Shown here one piece after another: positions 25,794 through 34,523 of a stretch of DNA of 64,000 nt (within the stretch, counting starts at the first letter, position 1; every line of letters begins with the position of its first letter). Below the pieces are notes generated by a model, which saw nothing but the letters and a program-made list of their open reading frames with translations, did not search any database and was not told the origin of the DNA. Location: assembly GCF_020873875.1 (NCBI RefSeq), contig NZ_JAHWGU010000025.1, positions 62,001 to 126,000 on the forward strand. The letters run 5' to 3'. The position numbers and the translations under genes are program-made. This stretch comes from Actinoplanes sp. DH11 (lineage in GTDB: Bacteria > Actinomycetota > Actinomycetes > Mycobacteriales > Micromonosporaceae).

Positions 25794-26481
25794 CGGCGGC
25801 CGGTTCGTAGCGGTAACCGATGCCCCAGACGGTCACCAGCCGGCCGGGGGCGGACGGGTTCACCTCGATCTTCTCGCGCAGGCGCCGGACGTGGACGGTG
25901 ACGGTCGACTGGTCGCCGAACTGCCAGCCCCAGACCCGATCGAGCAGCTCGGCCCGGGAGAAGGCCCGGGCGGGGTGGCGCATCAGGAACTCCAGCAGGT
26001 CGAACTCGCGGACGGTGAGCGACAGCGGCCGGCCGCCGAGGGCGGCGACCCGCCGGCCGGTGTCGGCCACCAGGTCACCGTCACGGAGCAGCTCGGCCGG
26101 CGGCCGGGCGGCGGGGGCGGTGCGCCGCAGCACCGAACGCACCCGCAGGACGAGTTCGCGGGGGCTGAACGGCTTGGTGACGTAGTCGTCGGCGCCGACC
26201 TCGAGACCCAGCACCCGGTCACTCTCCTCCCCCAGCGCGGTCAGCATGACCACCGGCAGGGCGGGCTCGTCACGCCGCAACCGCCGGCACACCTCGAGGC
26301 CGTCGAGGCCACCGAGCATCAGGTCGAGCACCACCAGGTCGGGGCGTTCGGCGTCGACGGCGGCCAGGGCGGTCAGGCCGTCGGCGACCAGCCGCACCCG
26401 GTAGCCGTCCTGTTCCAGGTATCGGCGCACGACGTCGCTGACGGTCGGGTCGTCGTCGACGACAAGCACCTGAGGTGTCAC
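25786..26481 (-). CDS. OmpR-family response regulator
   Basis: 231-residue regulator. Receiver: VLVVDDDPTVSDVVRRYL, phospho-acceptor D53 in LVVLDLMLGGLDGLEV, YVTKPFSPRELVLRV with conserved Lys. The C-terminal winged helix contains LTVREFDLLEFLMRHPARAF, SRAELLDRVWGW and VTVHVRRLREKIE, and ends GIGYRYEP. GTG start at 26481. Partner of the kinase immediately downstream. Confidence 0.94.
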   Translation of the reverse strand: MTPQVLVVDDDPTVSDVVRRYLEQDGYRVRLVADGLTALAAVDAERPDLVVLDLMLGGLDGLEVCRRLRRDEPALPVVMLTALGEESDRVLGLEVGADDYVTKPFSPRELVLRVRSVLRRTAPAARPPAELLRDGDLVADTGRRVAALGGRPLSLTVREFDLLEFLMRHPARAFSRAELLDRVWGWQFGDQSTVTVHVRRLREKIEVNPSAPGRLVTVWGIGYRYEPAADA

Positions 26482-26541
26482 GACGGCAGGCTACCGAGAT
26501 GGGCGCCCGCGGCGCCGCCCGCGCGTCCGGCGGGGCGGTGG

Positions 26542-27549
26542 TCAGGCCGCGGTGGGGGTCTCCTCGACCCGGATGTAGACCAGCATGTCGCCGGTCTCGA
26601 CGAGCGCGGCCCGTTCGCCGCCGAGCGGCAGCACCTTGCCGCGCCGGATCAGCGCCACCACCAGCGTCGCCAGCTCGCGGGGGTTGCGGCCGACCTCGGC
26701 CCGCTCCGCCGAGCGCATCGCCAGGGCCATGCCCTGACCGGGGGTGAGCAGGTCCTCCACCACGTCGATAAGTGGTGGCGCGGTGGTGGTCAGGCCGAGC
26801 AGCCGGCCGGCCGTCGACGAGGAGACGATGACGTGGTGGGCGCCGCCCTGCTTGAGCAGTGTCGCGTTCTCCTGTTCCCGGACCGCGGCGATGATGCGGA
26901 CCTGGCCGGCGGTCAGCTGGCGGACGGTGAGGCTGATCAGCAGCGACGCCTCGTCGGTGTCGGTGGCGATGATGACGGCCTTGCACTTCTTCACGTCCGC
27001 GTCGGTGAGGACCGCCGAGCGGGTGGCGTTGCCCTCCACCACGGCGAGACCGTCCGCGATGGCCTGCCGCAGCGCCGGCTCGAACGTCTCCACGACGACG
27101 ATGCGGGACTTGTCGTAGCCGTTCTCCAGCAGGGCGCTCACCGCGGCGCGGCCCTTGGTGCCGTATCCACAGACGACGACATGGTCCTTCAACTTCCGTC
27201 TCCATCTGTCGATCCGCAGGCTGTTACGGAACTGGTGGGTCAGCACCTCGAGGGTGGTGCCGACCAGGATGATCAGGAACAGCACGCGCGCCGGGGTGAT
27301 CACCAGAATGTTCACCAGCCGGGCGCCGGGTGAGTCCGGTGTGATGTCGCCGTACCCGGTGGTCGACAGTGACACGACGGCGTAGTAGAAGCAGTCGAGC
27401 AGTGTCAGCCCGTCCTCGTTGACGTCCCGGTAACCGTCGCGGCCGGCGAAGACCACCGTGACGACGACGAACACGAGCGCCAGCGCCATGGCGACCCGCA
27501 CCGCGAGCGCCCGCAGCGGGCCACTCCGGACCAGGGGGAGGTGGATCAT
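26542..27549 (-). CDS. Potassium channel with TrkA-N (RCK) domains
   Basis: 335-residue ion channel subunit. Two helices (about 18-38 and 75-100) flank a pore loop with LSTTGYGDITPD; TTGYGD is the K+ selectivity filter. A TrkA-N/RCK domain follows (VVVCGYGTKGRAAVSALLENG), a Rossmann fold that would bind nucleotide, then a second RCK-type C-terminal part ending DMLVYIRVEE. Architecture matches MthK/Kch-like channels. The ATG at 27549 is used since the extra upstream residues lack conservation. It lies directly upstream of the OmpR/kinase pair on the same strand, which may sense ionic state. Confidence 0.93.
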   Translation of the reverse strand: MIHLPLVRSGPLRALAVRVAMALALVFVVVTVVFAGRDGYRDVNEDGLTLLDCFYYAVVSLSTTGYGDITPDSPGARLVNILVITPARVLFLIILVGTTLEVLTHQFRNSLRIDRWRRKLKDHVVVCGYGTKGRAAVSALLENGYDKSRIVVVETFEPALRQAIADGLAVVEGNATRSAVLTDADVKKCKAVIIATDTDEASLLISLTVRQLTAGQVRIIAAVREQENATLLKQGGAHHVIVSSSTAGRLLGLTTTAPPLIDVVEDLLTPGQGMALAMRSAERAEVGRNPRELATLVVALIRRGKVLPLGGERAALVETGDMLVYIRVEETPTAA

Positions 27550-27603
27550 CGATGGGCCGCCGGCACGCCACCACGATAGCGCCCCTCCTCGGCGGGCAAC
27601 GGC

Positions 27604-27636
27604 GCGAGCCGCCACCCAGGCCAGGTGGCGGCTCGC
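27604..27636 (-). terminator. Hairpin terminator after the GH26-like gene
   Basis: Perfect 13-bp stem GCGAGCCGCCACC / GGTGGCGGCTCGC with a 7-base loop, beginning 18 bp past the stop of the glycosidase gene on its downstream side. There is no T-run, as usual in high-GC actinomycetes. Confidence 0.8.
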
Positions 27637-27654
27637 ACGTGGTGGATCCGGACG

Positions 27655-29217
27655 TCAGCCCAGCTTGACGGTGAAGATCGGGCTGGCGGCCAGTTTCTGG
27701 AAGGCGGCCAGGCCGGCCGGGGTGCTGTCGATGCTGATGTCGCGGTCGCCCTCGTTGTCAGCCTTGGTGTCGAAGTGCACGATCGCCTTGATCGCGGGCC
27801 GCTTCACCAGTTCGGCGAGCACGCTGTCGTAGACGAACGACTTGTCGGTGGCCTTGCCGATCCGGTGGTAGGCGCCCCACTCCGCGATCATGATGGGCTT
27901 ACCGGGGTGCTTGGTGGTGGCCCAGTCGTAGAAGCCGAGGCCACCGCCGGTGGGTGCGCGGTCGAGCAGGTCGCCGAAGTCGCCGTAGTGGTAGTAACCC
28001 TTCTCGGCCGAGACGTAGGAGTCCAGGCCGATCCAGTCCACCACGTCGTCGCCCGGGTACAGGTCCTTCCACCAGGACTGCGCCAGCCACTTCTCGTTGC
28101 CCATGTAGGCGAGCACGTTCACCACGTTCGTCGCGCCCTTCACCCGCAGTCGTTCGATCGTGTGCCGGTACATGGCGGCGTAGTCCTTGGCCTCCCAGCC
28201 GGACCCGGCCTTGGCGACCACATCGTTCTCCGGCTCGTGGTGCAGGACCAGGAAGAGCTTCTTGCCGTACGCCTTCGCCCGTGCCGCGAACGCGTCGATG
28301 CGCTTGTCCTGTTCGCCCTTCGCGACCTTGGACCACGTCGACCCGTACGCGATCTTCCAGTTGAGCAGCAGCACGCGCGGGTTCGCCGCGTCGCCGGTCA
28401 TGGCGATCTCCGCCGCGGTCGGGAAGGCCTCGTCGCCCTTGTGGTAGGTGTGGAAGATCGTCGCGGTGCGGCCGCTGCGCTTCTCCCAGTTCCGGTGTTC
28501 GACATCGCGCGGCAGGCTGGTGAACCCACCGGCGGCGCCGCCCCACAGCACACCGCAGGAGGGTACGAGCTTGGTGCCGGTGACGCAGTTCCGGTAGTCG
28601 CCGGCCGCGACCGGGGCGCTCGGCCGGGACGGGGTCGGAGCGGCGGTGGCCGGGCTGGTGGTGAGGACCATCTCGGGCCCGCCCTTGGCGGTGTTCTCGC
28701 CGGACTGGAACCGCACGACACCGTTGGTGAGCGACGACGTCAGCGCGAACGAGTAGGTGCCCGGCCCGTACACCTCGTGGCTCAGGTCGAAGCCGACGCG
28801 CGTGTCGGCGGCTTTCGGTGTCACCGAGGCGACCGGCAGCCCGAGTTTCGGGGCGTTGCCGTGGGTCAGCTTGCCCTCGGTCCACGAGTTGTCGACGATC
28901 CGGGTCACGGTGAGCTTGCCGGACGGCGTGCTCAGCGGGCGCAGGAACAGCACCGCCTTGCGCACGTCGGTGCCGGCGGGCACGGTGAACTTCACGTAGA
29001 CGGTCTTGCTGTCACCGCCGAGCGTGCCGACGGCGAGTTTGTCCTCCGACCCGAACGCCGTGCTCGCGCGGCCGCTCGAGGTGTAGGTGTCGTCGGCGGC
29101 CGGGATCACCACGTCGGTGGTGGCCGCGGCGGCAGCACCCGGCGTCAGCACGGTGGCGGCGCCGGTGATCACGGCGGTCAGAGCTGTCACGGCTGTCGGC
29201 AGCTTGGCGCGTCGCAA
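27655..29217 (-). CDS. Secreted GH26-like glycoside hydrolase with DNRLRE-type domain
   Basis: About 520 residues. A signal peptide (LPTAVTALTAVITGAATVL, then AAAAATT) precedes a DNRLRE/CBM-like beta domain (about 35-185, with DDTYTSSGRASTAFGSEDKL and KTVYVKFTVPAG) and a Pro/Ala linker. The catalytic part resembles clan GH-A family 26: acid/base glutamate in LFLVLHHEPEND and candidate nucleophile in IMIAEWGAYH. It would act on a beta-mannan-like or other polysaccharide outside the cell. The start is probably the TTG at 29217, with GGGGGAG five bases upstream; no ATG or GTG gives a sensible signal peptide. Confidence 0.82.
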   Translation of the reverse strand: MRRAKLPTAVTALTAVITGAATVLTPGAAAAATTDVVIPAADDTYTSSGRASTAFGSEDKLAVGTLGGDSKTVYVKFTVPAGTDVRKAVLFLRPLSTPSGKLTVTRIVDNSWTEGKLTHGNAPKLGLPVASVTPKAADTRVGFDLSHEVYGPGTYSFALTSSLTNGVVRFQSGENTAKGGPEMVLTTSPATAAPTPSRPSAPVAAGDYRNCVTGTKLVPSCGVLWGGAAGGFTSLPRDVEHRNWEKRSGRTATIFHTYHKGDEAFPTAAEIAMTGDAANPRVLLLNWKIAYGSTWSKVAKGEQDKRIDAFAARAKAYGKKLFLVLHHEPENDVVAKAGSGWEAKDYAAMYRHTIERLRVKGATNVVNVLAYMGNEKWLAQSWWKDLYPGDDVVDWIGLDSYVSAEKGYYHYGDFGDLLDRAPTGGGLGFYDWATTKHPGKPIMIAEWGAYHRIGKATDKSFVYDSVLAELVKRPAIKAIVHFDTKADNEGDRDISIDSTPAGLAAFQKLAASPIFTVKLG

Positions 29218-29423
29218 AGAATCTCCCCCATGTTGTCCGGCCCGTTCGGCCGGGCAGACCAGGAACAGTCCGGCAGCACGGGTGCGCATCCGGGGCCAGG
29301 ATCGGTGCCACCGGGTTGCGGTCGCGGGCACCGGCCGGGACTGTCCGGACGGAACACGAAGGCGGGCGGGGGGCCGTATCCTCATCCCGCACCCGCAGCG
29401 GCGCGTGCGGGATGAGGGGGATC
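29218..29423. promoter_or_regulatory. Divergent promoter region, glycosidase/gpsA
   Basis: 206-bp spacer between divergent genes, so both promoters must lie here. No convincing operator palindrome or clear -10/-35 pair was found. Confidence 0.4.
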
Positions 29424-30425
29424 ATGCGGATCACCGTTCTGGGTGCCGGTTCCTGGGGCACCACCGTCGCGTCAGTACTCACCCGCCGCGACCACGAGTC
29501 GCTGATCTGGGCGCGCAGCCCGGAAACCGCTGACGAGATCAACACCGGGCACCGCAACGAGCGCTATCTCGCCGGTTTCCCGCTGCCGGACCGGCTCCGG
29601 GCGACGTGCGATCTCGCCGAGGCGGCCGCGCACGCGGAGCTGCTGGTCGTCGGGGTGCCGACCGGGGCGTTCCGGGACACCCTGGAGCGGGTCCGGCCGG
29701 ACCTGCACCCCTGGATCCCGGTGGTCAGCCTCAGCAAGGGGCTGGAACGCGACTCGCTGCTGCGGATGACCGAGGTGATCAAGGACGTGCTGCCGGGGCA
29801 TCCGGCCGCCGCGCTCACCGGCCCCAACCTGGCCAAAGAGATCATGGCGGGCATGGCCGCGGCCACGGTCATCGCGACGGAGGACCTCACCGTCGCCACC
29901 GAGATACAGCGTGTGTTCCGCCGCGGGCTGCTGCGCGTCTACACCAACCACGACGTGATCGGCTGCGAGGTCGGCGGGGCGCTGAAGAACGTCGTGGCGA
30001 TCGCCACCGGCATCGCACAGGGCCTGGGCGTGGGTGACAACACCCGGGCCGGGGTGATCTCCCGCGGACTGGCCGAGCTGACCACCCTTGGCGTGGCGAT
30101 GGGCGGCGAGCCCAGCACGCTCGCCGGACTGGCCGGGATGGGTGACCTGGTGGCGACGTGCATCAGCCCGCACAGCCGCAACCGGCACGTCGGCGAGCAG
30201 CTGGGCCGCGGGCGCACGCTTGACGACATCCTCGCCGAGATGGGCCAGGTCGCCGAGGGGGTCAAGACGGTGCACGCCGCGGTCCGGCTGGCCGATCGGC
30301 ACGGGTTGCCGATGCCGATCACCCGCACCATCCACCAGGTCGTCACCGGCGAGATCTCGGCCGCCCGTGCCTACGACGGGTTGCTGCGCACCCTGCCGGC
30401 CGGGCACGAGTCCGAACCGGGCTGA
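29424..30425 (+). CDS. gpsA: Glycerol-3-phosphate dehydrogenase [NAD(P)+]
   Basis: 333-residue cytosolic enzyme that reduces dihydroxyacetone phosphate to sn-glycerol 3-phosphate for phospholipid synthesis. The N-terminal Rossmann motif is VLGAGSWGTT; VSLSKGLERDS, ALTGPNLAKEIMAG, and the catalytic region EVGGALKNVVAIATGIAQGL with NTRAGVISRGLAE and GLAGMGDLVATCISPHSRN are all intact. Length matches the family. AGGGGG sits four bases before the ATG at 29424; another ATG at 29412 lacks this spacing. Many actinomycetes carry more than one gpsA, so this may be the second copy. Confidence 0.95.
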   Translation: MRITVLGAGSWGTTVASVLTRRDHESLIWARSPETADEINTGHRNERYLAGFPLPDRLRATCDLAEAAAHAELLVVGVPTGAFRDTLERVRPDLHPWIPVVSLSKGLERDSLLRMTEVIKDVLPGHPAAALTGPNLAKEIMAGMAAATVIATEDLTVATEIQRVFRRGLLRVYTNHDVIGCEVGGALKNVVAIATGIAQGLGVGDNTRAGVISRGLAELTTLGVAMGGEPSTLAGLAGMGDLVATCISPHSRNRHVGEQLGRGRTLDDILAEMGQVAEGVKTVHAAVRLADRHGLPMPITRTIHQVVTGEISAARAYDGLLRTLPAGHESEPG

Positions 30426-30448
30426 CGCCGGGCGCGAGTTGCCGCGCC

Positions 30449-31693
30449 TCAAGCGTGGCGGACCGCCGGCGCCCGGTCCGGGCGGGCCACCAGGAGCAGA
30501 CCGGCCATGGAGAGGACCGTGCCCGCGATCATCAGCGACGCCATCGGTACGGCCGTGTCCTCGCCGCCGAGCCCGGCGATCGGGGCGACCGTCCCGGCGG
30601 CGATCCAGGTGACGAATCCGAGGACGGCGGAGCCGGTGCCGGGGTGCTCGGGGACCTCCGCGGAGGCGAGCGCCCCACCGTTCGGGCCGATCAGGCCCTG
30701 CGCGGTCATCAGCACGAAGAAGCAGCCGACCACGAGCGGCAGCGGTGTGCCGAACCACAGCGCGCCGGCCAGCATCGCCATGCCGGCGGCCAGGGCGGCG
30801 ACCTGCCCGGCGAGGATGACCTTGCGGGTGGCGACGCGGCCGGCCAGCCGGGCGGCGACCAGAGCGGCCACCGTCATCCCGGCGGCGTTGAGAGCGAAAT
30901 CGATCGAGTACGCGACCGGCGACATCCCGTTCATCGACTGCAGCACGAACGCCGACGTGGCCACGTAGGCGAACAGCGCGGCCATCGCCGAGCCACTGAC
31001 CAGGAGGTATCCGACGTACCGCCGCCGGGTGAGTACCTGGCGCCCGGCGACCGCGAACGCCCGCAGGCCCCCGCCGTGCCGGCGCTGCGCCGGCAGCGAT
31101 TCCGGGACGGCGACCAGCACGGCCAGGACCATCGCCACGCCCAGACCGGCGACCGCCCAGAACGACATCCGCCAGTCCGACAGCTGCAGGATCACCGCGC
31201 CCAGCAGCGGCCCGACGATCGGGGCGATGCCACCCACCCCGGCGATCACGTTCAGGACCCGGACCAGCCGCGCCCCGGTGGCCAGGTCGACGATCACCGC
31301 GCGGCCGATCACCATCGCCCAGCCACCGCTGAAGCCCTGCACGAACCGGGCCGCCATCATGACGCCGATCGACGGCGTGAGCGCGCAGACGACGGAGGCG
31401 GCGCTCATCACCACGAGGGCGGCGATCAGCGGCCGGCGGCGGCCACGCTGGTCGGAGACCGGCCCGCCGATCAGCTGACCCAGCGCCATGCCGGCGAAGA
31501 ACGTGGTCAGGGTGAGCTGCACCTGGGTCGCGGTCGCCGACAGGTCACTAGCGACCTGCGGGAACGCCGGGACGTACATGTCGGTGGCGAGCGGCGCGAT
31601 CGCGGTCACGAACATCACGGTGGCGACCACGCCGGCGGTGAGACGGGCGCGGCCCCGGCGATCCGGTGCCACGTCGACGACGGAGGCTGTCAT
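30449..31693 (-). CDS. Bcr/CflA-type MFS multidrug exporter
   Basis: 414-residue transporter with twelve predicted membrane helices. Helix 1 carries ATDMYVPAFPQVASDL, the Bcr/CflA signature; motif A is GGPVSDQRGRRRPL; the antiporter motif C region is VIAGVGGIAPIVGPLLGA. It should export small hydrophobic drugs or metabolites in exchange for protons. It converges with gpsA with 23 bp between stops and has no local regulator. Confidence 0.93.
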   Translation of the reverse strand: MTASVVDVAPDRRGRARLTAGVVATVMFVTAIAPLATDMYVPAFPQVASDLSATATQVQLTLTTFFAGMALGQLIGGPVSDQRGRRRPLIAALVVMSAASVVCALTPSIGVMMAARFVQGFSGGWAMVIGRAVIVDLATGARLVRVLNVIAGVGGIAPIVGPLLGAVILQLSDWRMSFWAVAGLGVAMVLAVLVAVPESLPAQRRHGGGLRAFAVAGRQVLTRRRYVGYLLVSGSAMAALFAYVATSAFVLQSMNGMSPVAYSIDFALNAAGMTVAALVAARLAGRVATRKVILAGQVAALAAGMAMLAGALWFGTPLPLVVGCFFVLMTAQGLIGPNGGALASAEVPEHPGTGSAVLGFVTWIAAGTVAPIAGLGGEDTAVPMASLMIAGTVLSMAGLLLVARPDRAPAVRHA

Positions 31694-31868
31694 GTCTCCA
31701 CCCCACCTGCCGCACGCGCGCGGAGGAAGTCACCGGCGAGGGGTGTACCGCCGGTACGCCCCTCGCCGGCGACCCGGGATCCTCACGGTCGCCGCCTTCC
31801 CTCGAGGCCGGTGTCGTCAACACGGCAGCCTCCACGGGCAGCCCGGGGCCGATCGTGCCGAGCTGCGC

Positions 31869-32306
31869 GTGCTCGCCCACGCCCTGAGCCGGACAGGTTA
31901 CCCCGCCGACTCGGAGCGGATCTGGCAGCTGGCGATCACGAAGGCTGTCCGGGAGGGCACCACCCAGGCCGTGTACGCACGTCGCGGCTACGCCTACCAC
32001 CTGTTCCGCGAGGGGCGTCCCGACGATGCGCGTGCGGCGATGCGGGCCACTGTCGATTCCCTGACCGGCGACGACGACGCGCTGGTGAAGGCCGTCGAGA
32101 CGTTGAAGTTCTGGGCGATCGACGAGGTCGCCACCGCACCGGACGGCGGCCAGGCTGCCGGGAAGCTCCTCGCCGAGGCCGGGCAGATCACCGGCCGGAT
32201 CAGATCACCACGCGTCCGCGCCCGGATGCGCGACTTCCTGGAACTCCCGGAATCCCGTCGCCCAACGCCCCCGGAGGGCGCCGAAGCCCCGCAGGACCCG
32301 CCGTGA
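31869..32306 (+). CDS. Hypothetical helical protein (possibly 5'-truncated)
   Basis: Coding-like frame of about 145 residues: VLAHALSRTGYPADSERIWQ, AVYARRGYAYHLFREGRPDDARAAM, then a second helical hairpin around LTGDDDALVKAVETLKFWAI. The amphipathic helix pairs resemble TPR-like repeats, but the family is not recognised. The start is uncertain: a GTG at 31869 is the best in-frame candidate, while coding-like sequence seems to begin a little earlier (about 31848), so the 5' end may be lost. It is divergent from the MFS gene. Confidence 0.5.
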   Translation: MLAHALSRTGYPADSERIWQLAITKAVREGTTQAVYARRGYAYHLFREGRPDDARAAMRATVDSLTGDDDALVKAVETLKFWAIDEVATAPDGGQAAGKLLAEAGQITGRIRSPRVRARMRDFLELPESRRPTPPEGAEAPQDPP

Positions 32307-32394
32307 CGTGGTCGAACCCGCCGGTGTCCCGACGCCGGGGCCGGCCCGCCACCGGGCGGCCCCGGCGTCGGCACCTCACACGTCCGAGGTCACG

Positions 32395-33132
32395 TCACTG
32401 GCGCAGATGCCGGGCGAAGAACCTGGCCGCGTCCTCCCCGGCGTGCTGCGGGACGCCGGCGTGCCCGCCCATGCTGGCGTACAGCGTCTTGTCCGGGGAG
32501 CCGAAGGCGTCGAACAGGTCCAGGGCCGCCTGCCGGTCGTTCCCTTCGTCGTCCCACTGCAGCAGGACGTGCAGCGGAACGGTGACCTGCCGGGCCTCCT
32601 CGACCATGCGGCGCGGCACGAAGCTCCCGGCGAACAGCCCGGCAGCCACGACGCGCGGTTCGACAAGCGCCAGCCGGATGCCGACGGAGATCACTCCCCC
32701 CGAGTACCCGACCGGGCCGCCGATGTCCGGCAGCGACAACAGGGCGTCCAGGGCGGTCCGCCATTCCGGGACCGCCCGGTCGACGAGGGGTAGGACCAGG
32801 GCGTCGATGATCTCGTCGCTGACCTGTTCACCGGCCTCCAGCGTGCGCCGCAGGTCGGCGCCGGCCTGCTCGGCGCCGGCCCACCGGGGCCGGCCCCCGC
32901 TGCCGGGAAGCTCGATGGTGGCCGCGGCGATGCCCTCCGCCGCGCACTGCCGGGCCCGTGCCACCAGCCGGGGGTACATCGTGCGCAACCCGAGTGGTGG
33001 GTGGCCGAGCAGGATCAGCGGGACCGGTGCCGATGCGGACGCCGGTGTCCACAGGATGCCGGGGATCTCGCCGAGGGTGAACGCGCGTTCGACGACCCCG
33101 TCGTCGAGGTGCTGCTCAGTGGTGAATCGCAT
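32395..33132 (-). CDS. Alpha/beta hydrolase family protein
   Basis: 245-residue cytosolic hydrolase of the dienelactone-hydrolase-like group. The core strand PLILLGHPPLGLRTMYP holds the oxyanion region, the nucleophile elbow is VGYSGGVISV (Ser), the acid is likely in VLLQWDDEGNDRQ, and the histidine lies in YASMGGHAGVPQHAGE. Substrate unknown. It stands alone with 191 bp of gene-free DNA on its upstream side. Confidence 0.85.
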   Translation of the reverse strand: MRFTTEQHLDDGVVERAFTLGEIPGILWTPASASAPVPLILLGHPPLGLRTMYPRLVARARQCAAEGIAAATIELPGSGGRPRWAGAEQAGADLRRTLEAGEQVSDEIIDALVLPLVDRAVPEWRTALDALLSLPDIGGPVGYSGGVISVGIRLALVEPRVVAAGLFAGSFVPRRMVEEARQVTVPLHVLLQWDDEGNDRQAALDLFDAFGSPDKTLYASMGGHAGVPQHAGEDAARFFARHLRQ

Positions 33133-33323
33133 GGTCGTGCCTTTCGGGAGTGCTCGCGAACGGCGCTCCCGGACGACCTATCGCCCGACCATGACCCCAC
33201 CGGGGAGCACCCATGTCACAACATTCACGGGTACCACCTCCTCGGTCTCTCGCACGGCACCGAGAAACTAGCAGCGACCACCGTGCTCCGCCAACCGTTT
33301 TCCGCGCACCGGCCGCCCGCGGC

Positions 33324-33677
33324 TCACGGCTCGATCACGAGCCGGCTGATGGCGTCGCCGGCCAGGGCGAACCGGTAGTGCAGGTCGGCCGAGCCACCGG
33401 GGAAGTCGCCCTCCAGGTGCTGGACCACGTCGAACTCCGCGGCCGCGGTGCGGGCGGCGCCGGTGAACGCGGTGGTGTAGGTGTATTCGCTGCCGGTCGC
33501 GGCCAGCCAGGCCCGGATCTCGTCGTGTCCGCGATAGGTGCGGCCCTCGTCGGTCACCACGGCGTCGGCGGTGAAGGCGGCGAGCGCTGCCGCGATGTCC
33601 CGCGCCTCGTGTGCGGGCAGGTAGGTCGTGATCACAGCGGGCAGGTCGTCCCAAGAAACGGCGGTGTTCGTGTCCAT
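33324..33677 (-). CDS. SnoaL-like NTF2-fold protein
   Basis: 117-residue protein with the SnoaL pattern: LPAVITTYLPAHEARDIAAA, then FTADAVVTDEGRTYRGHDEI (the hallmark GHDEIRAW), and C-terminal strands ending DLHYRFALAGDAISRLVIEP. These proteins may act as small isomerases/hydrolases or be non-catalytic; no assignment possible. It lies 33 bp downstream of the MerR gene on the same strand and may be its target. Confidence 0.85.
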   Translation of the reverse strand: MDTNTAVSWDDLPAVITTYLPAHEARDIAAALAAFTADAVVTDEGRTYRGHDEIRAWLAATGSEYTYTTAFTGAARTAAAEFDVVQHLEGDFPGGSADLHYRFALAGDAISRLVIEP

Positions 33678-33710
33678 GCCACCACCGTGCACCCTCCCCC
33701 GGGGAGAGGG

Positions 33711-34523
33711 TCAACCGAGACGGAAGACCGGCCAGCCGATTTCGGTACGCCACCGCGCGGCCTCCCCGGTGTCGCGCGGCCCGACCAGGTACGCCTCGTG
33801 AACCGGCCCGTCGACCCCCAGCGCGTGACCGGCCACCCAGGCGCCCAGGCGCCCGTAGGTAACGTCGAGGTCGTCGTGCGCCCCGGCGTGCACGGTCACG
33901 GCCAGGTCGGCTGCCGGCAGCTCGACGACCTGGATCCGCCCGTCGGCACGTGGCGCGCGGACCGGCCGGTACACGGTGAACGCACCGCTGCCGCCGGTGT
34001 ACAGCGCGTTGGCGTACCGGCCGCCGGGTGGTCCGGTGCGTTCGGCCGGCGGGAAGGCCGCGTCCAGCTCCGCCATCGCCCGGTCGTAGAAGTCGAGCGC
34101 GTCCCCGAGCGGCACGTGCCCGCTGACCGCGGCCACCGTGCGCGCGGGCACCTGCCGCAGTTTCACCGCGAGCTGCTCGGGTTCGGGCGCCAGCAGCCGG
34201 CGCAGTGACACGACCGCTGCCCGGGTGCGGTCGAGCTCGGCCTCGAGGCGCCGCAGGTGCCCGGCGACGAGGGCGGCACGTTCGGCCGGGTCCTCGGTCG
34301 CCAGGACGGACCGCACCTCGGCCAGTGGCATGTCGAGTTCCCGGAGCCGGTGGATGACCTGCGCGGCCGGGATCTGGTCGGCCAGGTAGTACCGGTACTT
34401 CGTGTGCGGGTCGACCATCGCGGGTTCCAGCAGGCCGGCCTGGTGGTAACGGCGCAGGGTCCGCACGCTCAGGTGGCTCAGCGTGGCGAACTCGCCGATG
34501 GTCAGCCCGTCGCGCCGGCTCAC
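33711..34523 (-). CDS. MerR-family regulator with GyrI-like ligand domain
   Basis: 270-residue one-component regulator of the BmrR/TipA class. MerR head: LTIGEFATLSHLSVRTLRRY, HQAGLLEPAMVDPHTKYRYY and IPAAQVIHRLRELDMPLAEV; a coiled coil (about 80-115, HLRRLEAELDRTRAAVVSLRRL); then a GyrI-like effector domain (about 125-270) for small hydrophobic ligands. GTG start overlaps the kinase stop (GTGA), so it is in one operon with the OmpR/kinase pair, an uncommon union of one- and two-component regulation. Confidence 0.92.
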   Translation of the reverse strand: MSRRDGLTIGEFATLSHLSVRTLRRYHQAGLLEPAMVDPHTKYRYYLADQIPAAQVIHRLRELDMPLAEVRSVLATEDPAERAALVAGHLRRLEAELDRTRAAVVSLRRLLAPEPEQLAVKLRQVPARTVAAVSGHVPLGDALDFYDRAMAELDAAFPPAERTGPPGGRYANALYTGGSGAFTVYRPVRAPRADGRIQVVELPAADLAVTVHAGAHDDLDVTYGRLGAWVAGHALGVDGPVHEAYLVGPRDTGEAARWRTEIGWPVFRLG